DNA of 33,225 nt from Nitrospirota bacterium (GCA_015233045.1 JADFYL010000014.1:1-33225), one strand, 5' to 3'; counted from the stretch's first letter, positions 16,269 to 24,215 are shown. A program made the numbers and translations. The notes: a model not told the origin generated them from the letters alone.

Positions 16269-16451
16269 CTCACTCTACGACATTTCTAACCAAACTTTCG
16301 CACAGGGAGTAATGGATTTACCGTATAGTCCGTCATTCCGGCTTGTCTGGAATCTGTTTCTACACATTCTCACCAGCCAAATAAGATTTTGGACAAGCCG
16401 GAATGACGACAAGGCAAGCACTGTGGATACAATTTTCCATCGTGGAGTGAG
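16269..16451. mobile_element. MITE-like element, copy 1 (183 bp, 9-bp target duplication)
   Basis: The left end CTCACTCTACGA is the inverted complement of the right end TCGTGGAGTGAG with one mismatch. Exact 9-bp direct repeats TATAACAAT flank it at 16260-16268 and 16452-16460. Inside is a palindrome with 25-bp arms (16331-16355 and 16384-16408, CGTCATTCCGGCTTGTC-type). It has no reading frame of useful size, so it would depend on a transposase elsewhere. It lies between the lone receiver gene and the phospholipase-like gene. Its central loop is inverted relative to the copy at 31227-31410. Confidence 0.88.
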
Positions 16452-16499
16452 TATAACAATAATTTACTCAGGGAGACGCAAAGAGTGAACCGAGCGGCC

Positions 16500-16919
16500 T
16501 TACAGGGCAATTAACGTGGTAATGGCGTCCAGTAATTCGTCGAATTTATATGGTTTTACCAATATGCCGCAGAATCCGAACTCCTTGTAGTTGTCAAGGA
16601 TGTAGTCGTTTGAATAGCCACTGGCAACAAGCGCCTTAACAGATGGGTTTAATTTATGTAATCTGGCAATGGTGTCTTTTGCCCCCAAGCCTTTGGGAAC
16701 GACAAGGTCAAGGACAACAACATCAAAGACGGTGTTGTTAACAAGAGATTTCTCATAAATAGAGATGGCCTCAGAACCTTCCTCAGCCAGCGTGACCGCA
16801 AAGCCGAACTCATGGAGAAGCTCAGCCGTAACCTCCCTTATATCGCCATCATCGTCCATGAAAAGGACACTCCCACGGGACGCGGCACCAACCGCGACTG
16901 TTACACTATCACTCCCCAA
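16500..16919 (-). CDS. Stand-alone response regulator receiver domain
   Basis: This 139-aa protein is a single CheY-like domain. It has the acidic pair D22-D24 (FMDDDGD), phospho-acceptor D71 (VVLDLVVP), S100 (VASGYSND) and K122 (LVKPYK). The ASGYSND and GFCGILVKPYKFDEL segments are typical of the C-terminal receiver of hybrid kinases of the PAS type, so this looks like such a receiver encoded separately. TTG 16919 is the only usable start after an in-frame TGA; GGGGAG lies 6 bases upstream. No kinase is adjacent. Downstream lies the mobile repeat, then the phospholipase-like gene. Confidence 0.85.
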   Translation of the reverse strand: MGSDSVTVAVGAASRGSVLFMDDDGDIREVTAELLHEFGFAVTLAEEGSEAISIYEKSLVNNTVFDVVVLDLVVPKGLGAKDTIARLHKLNPSVKALVASGYSNDYILDNYKEFGFCGILVKPYKFDELLDAITTLIAL

Positions 16920-17153
16920 TACACTCTCCCCAGTACAAGTAACTCAACCAAAGCCGCCACATCATCAATTGAATCGCACCTAACGACAAATCGCGCCTAC
17001 ACAGCAACTTCCCGCGATAGTCTAACAAAGTTCTATTAATAATGCAAGAAAAAAATGATTGAAAGAATAATAATGACAGCTCAATAAGGTTATTAAATAT
17101 GCCTGTCCTTTAGTGTACAATAAGATACACGAGATGCCAATGAGGACGAGTGA

Positions 17154-19403
17154 ATGAGAAACGGCAACGCGATTAAAGCGACGCTGTATGTATTTATAGT
17201 TATCACCTTGATACATATAGGAATCAGCATGGCAATACCGGCTTCCAGTTTTAATACCGGCTTTAGCTATTCAACACTCATGGAGGCCGACTCTCCAGAG
17301 GCCAAAGACACCGCACCCTTTCCGCCTCCGATGTATGTTGCGGAGCAGCGCGTTGGTATGCCCGACAATTTGAGGGTCTATTCGTTTATCGGGGGGCAGG
17401 CGCAAGAGCAGTTTTCCCGTTGGTACGTTGCTCGCGGTGATTTTTACATTATGACGGGTGGGTTTCCTTTTTTGGATGGCAATGCGGTGCAGGTGGAGGT
17501 TCAGTCGGAAAGCAGTATGCAAAAAAGGTTTGACTTAACAGATAGGGTAAATCCCAGAAATGTCATGGTCATAAGGAAAATACACCTTAACCGGGAGCGG
17601 GGACCATATAAGGTCAGAATAGTGGCAAAACAGGGAGCGGTCAGCAGTACTAACACATGGTTTGCAGTGTCTGAGCCGTTCGTTATTACGGGGAAGACGG
17701 GCGAATTGATGGCTGTTTTGAGGATTGTCCTTTCTGTGTTTGCCGCCGTGACATTGATACTGGGGCCGGGGCTTGCCATCAGGACATTACTATGGCAAAA
17801 TTCAGTTTTTAGGGCGGCGGCGTTTATTGCTGTGCCGGGGGCGCTTGTTTTAGCCATATGCGGCCTGATATGCTGGAAGGAGGCTCTGAGGATAAATCCA
17901 CAGTATATTGCGGCGGGGTTCAGCCTGACAATCTTACTTTTCTGTTTTTTTGTCATGGGTATAAGGAGTGCCTCCGCGTTAGTCTCAGATGTGGAGTGGA
18001 AGGTCATCGGCATTGTATTTATCGTCGTATTAATAGCGGCGGCAAAGGGGAGTTATTCTGTCGGGCCGTTTGAGGAGATGTATGGAGGGACCATATCAAG
18101 GACACTGGATGCCGGAGGGCGTCCTGACAGCAGGATTCAATACCATGTGGTGCAGTTGACGGGCAATGGACTTGACCCGTACAGCAGGGCGGGCAGTAGG
18201 TATTTCTACCCGTGGTCGTTTTCGTCGCGCACGCCTATGGGCGGGTTGACGGCTGCCTCTCTGGTGTTTTTAGCTGGTGGAAGGCCACCTCTTGGGATGC
18301 CTTCGCAGGCATGGGCACCTTTTGACAACGAGGGGTTTGCCGTATATCGGATTGCTATGATAGTGTTGTCGGCGGCGTGTCTTTTGGCCATGTTTAGTGT
18401 GGCCTCTGTGCTTGCTGACGAAAGGGCAGGGTATTTTATTGTGCTACTGATGGCACTGACGCCGTTTTTTATTCACGAGGTCTATTATTCATGGCCTAAA
18501 CTTGCGGCGTCAGGTCTTGTTATGACGGCCTTATATATGGTCATTGTAAAACGCCCGCGGTTGTCCGGCCTTCTTCTTGGACTGGGGTATTTGTTTCACC
18601 CGATGGCGCTCTTATCGCTTCCCGTTATCCTGTTCGTTTTGATAACGGTGGAGGCGGACGGTTCACTCAGGGGTTTATTTTTCGTGAAATATAAAAAGAT
18701 GTTGCTTGACGGAGGCATTATCGTCATAACCTGCGGGTTATTTCTTTTTTTCTGGGAAGTAGTTAACGTGGATTCTGATCGTCAGGCTTTTTTTCTTCAG
18801 TACATATTGATGTCCAATGAAAAGCTGGGTGCCGGGCCTTTGGCATGGTTTACTTCACGCCTTCAGTCGTTAGCCAATACTGTGGTTCCCCTTTACTTGT
18901 ATATTCACACGGGTGGCGCACAAGAGGTCAACTCTTTGAATGGCCGGGTGCCAGGCATTATACCCTTTTGCTTTCAGTACTGGAATACGGTGCCGTTTGG
19001 TTTTGGGCTGGCGGCGGCTGCGTTATTTATAAAAAAGATGTATGACGGCGCGCGGGTGCATCCGATTGTGTTTACGGCGGTGGTGGCGGTTCCTTTTTTT
19101 GCCTTTGCCGTTTATTGGGGTTTTAATGTGACCGGTTTGATGCCGGAGGGGCTTCATGTGTGGGTGATGAGTGTGTTTTTGTTTATGGTATGGGTGTGGA
19201 GACCGTTGGTTATTACGAGGGGACAGTCCATCGTGTTGTCGCTGCGGGGGATTGAGGTATTGGTAATGCTTATAGCGCCCGTATGGTTTTCTATGGATAG
19301 GCGACTTGATGATATATATTATATTAACGATATTATCATGCTCGGTGTGATGCTTGGTGGGACTGCCATGCTTGTTAAAAAAACAATGGCAACCTGCTCA
19401 TAA
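17154..19403 (+). CDS. Large polytopic membrane protein, possible GT-C-type glycosyltransferase
   Basis: This 749-aa protein has one N-terminal transmembrane helix (residues about 8-28). A soluble, probably periplasmic domain of about 150 residues (about 40-185, beta-rich, with FDLTDRVNPRNV) follows, then ten or more hydrophobic helices to the end. Layout and size resemble integral membrane glycosyltransferases of the GT-C class (GT39/GT83-like). However, the domain order is unusual, and I cannot point to a certain catalytic Asp/Glu in the first loop. The function is therefore open. ATG 17154 has GAGGA 7 bases upstream, and TACAAT at 17116-17121 could be a -10. No glycan-synthesis genes are adjacent. 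Confidence 0.7.
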   Translation: MRNGNAIKATLYVFIVITLIHIGISMAIPASSFNTGFSYSTLMEADSPEAKDTAPFPPPMYVAEQRVGMPDNLRVYSFIGGQAQEQFSRWYVARGDFYIMTGGFPFLDGNAVQVEVQSESSMQKRFDLTDRVNPRNVMVIRKIHLNRERGPYKVRIVAKQGAVSSTNTWFAVSEPFVITGKTGELMAVLRIVLSVFAAVTLILGPGLAIRTLLWQNSVFRAAAFIAVPGALVLAICGLICWKEALRINPQYIAAGFSLTILLFCFFVMGIRSASALVSDVEWKVIGIVFIVVLIAAAKGSYSVGPFEEMYGGTISRTLDAGGRPDSRIQYHVVQLTGNGLDPYSRAGSRYFYPWSFSSRTPMGGLTAASLVFLAGGRPPLGMPSQAWAPFDNEGFAVYRIAMIVLSAACLLAMFSVASVLADERAGYFIVLLMALTPFFIHEVYYSWPKLAASGLVMTALYMVIVKRPRLSGLLLGLGYLFHPMALLSLPVILFVLITVEADGSLRGLFFVKYKKMLLDGGIIVITCGLFLFFWEVVNVDSDRQAFFLQYILMSNEKLGAGPLAWFTSRLQSLANTVVPLYLYIHTGGAQEVNSLNGRVPGIIPFCFQYWNTVPFGFGLAAAALFIKKMYDGARVHPIVFTAVVAVPFFAFAVYWGFNVTGLMPEGLHVWVMSVFLFMVWVWRPLVITRGQSIVLSLRGIEVLVMLIAPVWFSMDRRLDDIYYINDIIMLGVMLGGTAMLVKKTMATCS

Positions 19404-19546
19404 TATTTTACAACATTATAACTATTATTTTACTGACAACAGCTTGTGTTGCATGTACCATAGGACGCTGTATACATTAAGTTGGTATGGAGCCGTTTTT
19501 CAAGCGGCGTTGTCGTACAATGAATTTCAATAGGAAGTGGTCTACG

Positions 19547-20009
19547 ATGAAAAAACTCGTAATCGTGGCGCTGTCAACCTTAGTGTCTTTGCGGCATAAT
19601 GCCATGGAAAGGCGCAAGTCGTTGTGAGGCGCTCTGTCTTGCCAACAATACGGATATGGCGATTAATTTTGTTTTAATGGACCCAACAGGCCAACGAAAG
19701 TTTATAAAGGGCAAGGTAAAAAATGAAAGCGAACCGCAGTGTTTCCCCGGTGGAAGCCCTACGCTTGGCGGTGCCAGGATTGTTGGCTTCTTTCATGTCC
19801 CCGCGGGCAATACAAGTCCATATTTCAACAATTACGTGGTGCCTATTACAGTACCTAAGAACGCTGATGTGGTATTTTCAATACTGAACGACCAGAATGG
19901 TATAAAAGATATGACCCAGGTCGTGGTAAAGGTTATTGATAACGGTACAACTTTATACAGCGGGCTGCCAACCGGGCCAACCCAGATGTTACTGAGAGGA
20001 GGAAATTAA
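19547..20009 (+). pseudogene. Small exported protein with apparent frameshift in the signal peptide
   Basis: An ATG at 19547 with AGGAAG upstream begins MKKLVIVALSTLVSL, a good signal peptide, but the frame ends at a TGA at 19625-19627. The body (19599-20009) reads in another frame and contains CEALCLANNTDMAINF, CFPGGSPTLGG and a beta-rich domain ending TQMLLRGGN. It lacks a signal peptide and a Shine-Dalgarno of its own. Skipping one base between 19583 and 19598 joins the two into a protein of about 153 residues. The break is therefore a real mutation, a sequencing error or programmed frameshifting. The function is unknown. The gene ends one base before the next exported protein, whose Shine-Dalgarno lies within it, so the two form a pair. 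Confidence 0.55.
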
Positions 20010-20010
20010 G

Positions 20011-20451
20011 ATGATAAGGTTTCGACTGAAAATCGTTGTAATAGCAGCATTGTTTATCGCAATGACCGCGAATATTGCGTTTGGTGGTTATATGGTTGTA
20101 AATGATACAACCGCATCCATTTCTGTGTGGGATAATAGCTGCAATCTTCATTGGTATGACTATGATTGTCTGAGTGCATCTGTCGCTTCTTATTCAAATG
20201 TAAGTTGCAGTGGCGTTGGATGTGCGTCCAACAATATAATTTGTTTCAATTATGGAAGTATTCAGAATTGTTGGACCGGGGCAAACGTAACGCCAAACGG
20301 TCTGATATATGTTTCGCCAACATGTTCTGGAAATGGAACTTGTAGCACTATCAATTCCTGCAGTGATATGTGGTGCCAGGTTTTGGATGATAATAACAAT
20401 ACACTTTATAATGGAGCATGTCAGGCTAACTCTTCCCAGTGTCAGCAGTGA
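20011..20451 (+). CDS. Small exported cysteine-rich protein
   Basis: This 146-aa protein has a clear signal peptide (residues 1-25, cleavage near IAFG-GY). The mature part has 12 cysteines and many Asn, Ser and Trp residues, for example WDNSCNLHWYDYDC and CSGVGC. An even number of cysteines suggests a disulfide-stabilised extracellular or periplasmic protein. I recognise no family. A strong Shine-Dalgarno (GAGGAGGAA) overlaps the end of the preceding exported-protein gene, so they are cotranscribed. The local composition is more AT-rich than the surrounding housekeeping genes, consistent with an accessory pair. Confidence 0.75.
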   Translation: MIRFRLKIVVIAALFIAMTANIAFGGYMVVNDTTASISVWDNSCNLHWYDYDCLSASVASYSNVSCSGVGCASNNIICFNYGSIQNCWTGANVTPNGLIYVSPTCSGNGTCSTINSCSDMWCQVLDDNNNTLYNGACQANSSQCQQ

Positions 20452-20608
20452 TAGCTTATGTTTAGTTATCCGCATAATTTATCTCAACAGCGGCAATGAG
20501 ATGTGTATCTGGCAAGCGCGCCTGGTATAGTCGGGGATGAATGGAGATATAATCGGTTGCCATGGAAAAAGGGGAGGGCTAGCCTGTTAGCAAAGGTGCC
20601 GAGGAAGT

Positions 20609-20674
20609 CTCACTCCACGACATTTCTAACTGAACTTTTGCACCAAGAATATGGTGAATCTACCTTTACCGTGA
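20609..20674 (+). mobile_element. Truncated left end of the MITE-like repeat
   Basis: CTCACTCCACGACATTTCTA at the start continues with CTGAACTTTTGCACCAAGAA and a near-match to GTGAATTTACC. This corresponds to the first ~65 bases of the elements at 16269 and 31227. The palindromic centre and right end are missing, and no target duplication can be seen. Confidence 0.75.
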
Positions 20675-20687
20675 AAATCCTACGGAG

Positions 20688-20888
20688 CTAGCACAACACT
20701 TTAACAATGCTTCCATAACTCCATTTCACCTCCTTCTCTTGTGGCCAGTTTTTGTTGTTAGGGTAGGAATTGTGGATTACCTTGCTTACACTTTCGTACA
20801 AGCAGGTCTTTTTACCGTGCGTCCTGTTGCCATATATGGCATGGACATGCGGGGGGTCGTGCCACAATCCCCAAGTCAGTTTAGTCAT
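20688..20888 (-). CDS. Possible small protein (66 aa)
   Basis: The frame starts at an ATG with GGAG 8 bases upstream, and a perfect -10 (TATAAT on the minus strand, 20924-20929) lies 36 bases before that, which supports expression. The peptide begins MTKLTWGLWHDPPHVHAIYG and is hydrophilic, with no signal or membrane helix. I recognise no family. It ends 14 bases short of the truncated mobile-repeat end, so its original 3' part may have been lost. Confidence 0.35.
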   Translation of the reverse strand: MTKLTWGLWHDPPHVHAIYGNRTHGKKTCLYESVSKVIHNSYPNNKNWPQEKEVKWSYGSIVKVLC

Positions 20889-20960
20889 CGGGGTTTCTCC
20901 ACCATCGACCGTTTCCCTCCCCTATTATAACTGGTTACCATGAAATGAGGAAATATTGCA

Positions 20961-21143
20961 GAATGACTACGTAATTTTCATGGGCGGGGGCGAATATTAA
21001 CTCTATTCATGAAGGTTTAGTCCGTCATTCCGGCTTGTCCGGAATCTTATTGGGCGTGAGGACGTCGTGGAGAGACAGATTCCGGACGAGCCGGAATGAC
21101 GACAAGACAAACAGGGTGGGGGCAATTTTTGTCGCGGCGTGAG
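20961..21143. mobile_element. Decayed copy of the MITE-like repeat
   Basis: The internal palindrome is intact (arms 21023-21047 and 21077-21101, CGTCATTCCGGCTTGTCC-type). The right end GTCGCGGCGTGAG (21131-21143) matches the element terminus. The left end has drifted and is placed by length only. No 9-bp target duplication is recognisable, so this is probably an older insertion. It ends 24 bases before the likely yajC -10. Confidence 0.6.
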
Positions 21144-21166
21144 CGATACCCTCAAAAATACCTTGA

Positions 21167-21172
21167 TATAAT
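21167..21172 (+). promoter_or_regulatory. Candidate -10 element for the yajC-secD-secF-recJ operon
   Basis: A perfect TATAAT lies 58 bases before the yajC ATG. No good -35 is present at normal spacing. Any -35 region would fall right at the end of the decayed mobile repeat (21143). Confidence 0.45.
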
Positions 21173-21229
21173 AATCGTACAAAGGTTATCATAGCGATTA
21201 TCTATAAAAAATTTTGGAGGTATTAACCA

Positions 21230-21565
21230 ATGTTTGAGAATCTGGTGTGGGCAATGGGTTCGGCGCCGCCGTCCGGGCAAGCCGCGGGTGCCCCTGATAT
21301 GTTTATGAGTTTCTTCCCGTTGATCGTTATTTTTGCGATCTTCTATCTGCTCCTCATTCGGCCACAGCAAAAAAAGGCAAAGGAGCATAAGGAGATGTTG
21401 AATAACGTCAAAAAGGGTGATAAGGTCATCACCTCCGGGGGTGTCTATGGCCTCGTGGAGAGCGTAGGCGACAATACTGTCGTCCTGAAGATTGCGGAGA
21501 ATGTGAAAGTCAAATTCGGCAAATCCTTTATAGCCGCCGTACGGGTTAATCAGGAAGAGGACTGA
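21230..21565 (+). CDS. yajC: Preprotein translocase subunit YajC
   Basis: This 111-aa protein is typical in length for YajC, the small membrane partner of SecDF in the Sec holotranslocon. It has a short periplasmic N-terminus, one transmembrane helix (residues about 24-43, MSFFPLIVIFAIFYLLLI), then the family signature RPQQKKAKEHKEM and a small cytoplasmic beta domain (VKKGDKVITSGGVYGLV). GGAGG lies 11 bases upstream of the ATG. It is the first gene of yajC-secD-secF-recJ, all on the plus strand. Confidence 0.96.
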   Translation: MFENLVWAMGSAPPSGQAAGAPDMFMSFFPLIVIFAIFYLLLIRPQQKKAKEHKEMLNNVKKGDKVITSGGVYGLVESVGDNTVVLKIAENVKVKFGKSFIAAVRVNQEED

Positions 21566-21626
21566 GTTTCTGTCACTGCCTTGCGAGTTACCGGTATCGT
21601 TCACATTACGTTAAGGAGGTTTTTTT

Positions 21627-23249
21627 GTGAAAAAGAACATAAAGTGGCGCTTTTCTCTAATCGCCCTGGCGCTTGTGGCGTCGTTTATAGCACTGCTTCC
21701 CAATACGCCTGTTTATAAGTTAATGAACAAGGCTTACAGGGACTATATGCCGGACAAAGGTATTATACTTGGCCTTGACCTTCAGGGTGGAATCTACCTT
21801 GTCTTTGAGGTGGAGGGTGACAAGGCCGTTGCGCTCAACGCCAAAAGGACTGCCAGCGGCATTAATAAGCTCCTGTTGAAGAAAGAAATGAAGGCGGAGG
21901 CCACGGTAAGCGGCTCAGAGATAATTATCGTCCCCGCCTCCGCTGACGCAAGAAAGGTCGTTGAGGACGCGTATCCCACGCTTACCGCCAAAGAATCCGA
22001 TGGCCGGTTGGTCTATACCCTCTCCGAAAAGGAAATTAAATCCATTAAGGAAAACGCGGTGGACCAGGCCCTTGAGACCATACGCAACCGCATAGACCAG
22101 TTCGGAGTTGCCGAGCCGGTTATCCAGCGGCAAGGGGAGGGCGAGATAGTTGTTCAACTACCCGGCGTAAAAGACCCCAAACGGGCGATTGATTTAATCG
22201 GCAAAACAGCCCAGCTTGAATTTAAGCTCGTTGATGACGAATCCAAACTGGCCGCCGAGGTTCCCGCCTCTGTCAAGCCAGCCGACGAGGAAGAGTTCAT
22301 CGCGAAGATGAAGGAAAAAATCCCCGAAGACGGCGAGATACTCTTTGAAAGACACACTTCTAAGGATACCGGGGAGGTCACAAAGCGCCCGTATCTGCTA
22401 AAGAAAGAATCGCTTCTCACCGGAGATTTTCTGTCAGAGGCCAGAGTGGCCATTGATTCGCGCTTCAATACGCCGTATATCTCTGTGACTTTTAATCCTG
22501 AGGGGGCGAAGCTCTTTGAGGAGCTTACTGGAAAGTTCGTAAAGAAGCGTCTGGCCATTATACTTGACGGCAACGTGTACTCCGCCCCTGTGATTCAGGA
22601 GAAAATCTCTGGCGGAAACGCCCAAATCTCTGGGTCATACACAATGGAAGAGGCAAAAGACCTTGCCATAGTGTTAAGGGCCGGCTCTTTACCTGCCCCT
22701 GTGACCCTGCTTCAGAATATCACCGTGGGGCCGTCGCTTGGGTCTGATTCCATTGAGGCTGGCAAGCGGGCGGCGATGGTGGCGTTTCTCCTTGTGGCCG
22801 TGTTCATGGCCTTTTACTACCGCCTGGCCGGGGCTATCGCCGATGTCGCACTGGTTTTAAACATAGTTTTTCTTCTAGGCGCTATGGCGGCAATGAACGC
22901 CACACTGACAATGCCCGGCATTGCTGGTATTGTCCTTGCGATAGGTATGGCCGTTGATACGAACGTCCTTATGTTTGAGCGTATGAGAGATGAAATAAAA
23001 CTTGGGAAGACCCCGCGGGCGGCGGTTGACTCAGGATACGATAAGGCGTTTCTGACGATTGTCGACTCACATGTAACCACACTCATAACGGCGGCGGTGT
23101 TGTTTCAATTCGGCACCGGCCCGATAAAAGGGTTTGCTGTTACATTGAGCATTGGTATAGCAATCAACCTTTTTACCTCTCTCATAGGCACGAAGGCCGT
23201 CTTTGACTACCTAAATACATCTAAGGAGGTTAGGAATCTCAGCATATGA
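21627..23249 (+). CDS. secD: Protein translocase subunit SecD
   Basis: This 540-aa protein is full length for SecD. It has an N-terminal transmembrane helix (about 8-24), the D1 motif LGLDLQGG (48-55), the periplasmic P1 domain with ALETIRNRIDQFGVAEP and PGVKDPKRA, and five C-terminal helices from about residue 380. These include the RND-type motif AVDTNVLMFERMRDE, whose Asp takes part in proton use. SecD with SecF uses the proton gradient to pull exported proteins through SecYEG. GTG 21627 has a strong AAGGAGG 7 bases upstream. The stop codon overlaps the secF start by 4 bases (ATGA). Confidence 0.97.
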   Translation: MKKNIKWRFSLIALALVASFIALLPNTPVYKLMNKAYRDYMPDKGIILGLDLQGGIYLVFEVEGDKAVALNAKRTASGINKLLLKKEMKAEATVSGSEIIIVPASADARKVVEDAYPTLTAKESDGRLVYTLSEKEIKSIKENAVDQALETIRNRIDQFGVAEPVIQRQGEGEIVVQLPGVKDPKRAIDLIGKTAQLEFKLVDDESKLAAEVPASVKPADEEEFIAKMKEKIPEDGEILFERHTSKDTGEVTKRPYLLKKESLLTGDFLSEARVAIDSRFNTPYISVTFNPEGAKLFEELTGKFVKKRLAIILDGNVYSAPVIQEKISGGNAQISGSYTMEEAKDLAIVLRAGSLPAPVTLLQNITVGPSLGSDSIEAGKRAAMVAFLLVAVFMAFYYRLAGAIADVALVLNIVFLLGAMAAMNATLTMPGIAGIVLAIGMAVDTNVLMFERMRDEIKLGKTPRAAVDSGYDKAFLTIVDSHVTTLITAAVLFQFGTGPIKGFAVTLSIGIAINLFTSLIGTKAVFDYLNTSKEVRNLSI

Positions 23250-24211
23250 TTGAAATTATTAAACGAACCAATATAGATTTTATGGGGAAGCGATATATTG
23301 CCTTTATTGTCTCAGGGGTGCTGTCGTTAGTCGGCATTCTTGCCATCGTGGCGATAGCGCGTGGGACGGCGAATCTTGGGATAGATTTCGCTGGCGGCAC
23401 GGCCGTTCAGGTCAAGTTTGACACTGTGGTTACCCTTCACCAGGTCAGGGCAGCCCTTGAAGGTAACGGTATAAAAGGGGCAGACCTTCAGGACTTCCCC
23501 TCGGCGAAGAAAGTGCTTATCGTACTAAAAAAAGCCGGTGAACACACATCATCATCAACATCGCCAACCTCTTCCCCGACGCTGTCGTCAATAGAGAAAG
23601 GGTTGTCTGACAAGGTCATTGAGGCCCTAACGAAGGGTTTTCCGGGTAACAAGATAACCGTGGATTCCATCTCTGAGATAGGCCCGAAGGTAGGTAAAAG
23701 GCTCAGGGTAGACGCACTGTGGGCGGTGATTGCCTCCACTGTTGGGATTCTCATATATGTTGGATGGCGCTTTCAGTTCAGTTTCAGCTTAGGGGCTACG
23801 GTGGCCACATTTCACGATGTCCTTGCCGTGCTTGGATTTTTTTACATCACCGGACTTGAGATAAACCTAATCCTCCTTACAGCACTCCTAACCATCGCTG
23901 GATATTCGCTAACTGACACAGTGGTCGTATTTGACAGAATCAGGGAAAACATGAGGGTGTTGTTGAAGGAGACCATTGACAGCCTCATAAACAGGAGCAT
24001 TAATGAGGTGCTCTCAAGGACATTGATTACGTCTCTGACGGTGCTTCTGGCCTCGATAGCGCTGTTTATATTCGGCGGCGAGGTGCTGCATGACTTTGCG
24101 CTTGCGATGATTCTCGGTGTCCTTGTGGGCACATATTCGTCCGTTTTCGTAGCCAGTCCGGTCGTGCTGCTGTGGTCAGGGAATAAGCCGTTGATAAAGA
24201 AACAACGTTGA
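23246..24211 (+). CDS. secF: Protein translocase subunit SecF
   Basis: This 321-aa protein is typical for SecF. It has a first transmembrane helix (about 17-38), GIDFAGGT (45-52), then the periplasmic domain and five C-terminal helices with the TVVVFDRIRENMR motif and SRTLITSLT. An insertion rich in Ser, Thr and Pro (HTSSSTSPTSSPTLSS, about residues 99-114) interrupts the periplasmic domain and looks like a flexible linker specific to this lineage. Translation is coupled to secD by a 4-bp overlap. recJ follows 4 bases after the stop. Confidence 0.97.
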   Translation: MIEIIKRTNIDFMGKRYIAFIVSGVLSLVGILAIVAIARGTANLGIDFAGGTAVQVKFDTVVTLHQVRAALEGNGIKGADLQDFPSAKKVLIVLKKAGEHTSSSTSPTSSPTLSSIEKGLSDKVIEALTKGFPGNKITVDSISEIGPKVGKRLRVDALWAVIASTVGILIYVGWRFQFSFSLGATVATFHDVLAVLGFFYITGLEINLILLTALLTIAGYSLTDTVVVFDRIRENMRVLLKETIDSLINRSINEVLSRTLITSLTVLLASIALFIFGGEVLHDFALAMILGVLVGTYSSVFVASPVVLLWSGNKPLIKKQR

Positions 24212-24215
24212 CGCC

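Larger units (their letters stand above)
20452..21229. other. Gene-poor stretch of 778 bp upstream of yajC
   Basis: It contains a truncated left end of the mobile repeat (20609-20674), a possible minus-strand small gene (20688-20888), a decayed full-length mobile repeat (about 20961-21143) and a candidate yajC -10 (21167-21172). The first 157 bases show nothing I can assign. Plus-strand frames here lack ribosome-binding sites and look like chance. Confidence 0.6.

Noticed and set aside
16321-16410. CGTCATTCCGG inverted repeat as a simple terminator
   Set aside because: The same palindrome occurs at three sites inside a larger element with terminal inverted repeats, and two of those copies have target duplications, so a mobile element explains it better.
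20503-20691. Plus-strand 62-codon frame upstream of yajC
   Set aside because: It reads through the truncated mobile repeat, has no Shine-Dalgarno and shows no protein-like features.
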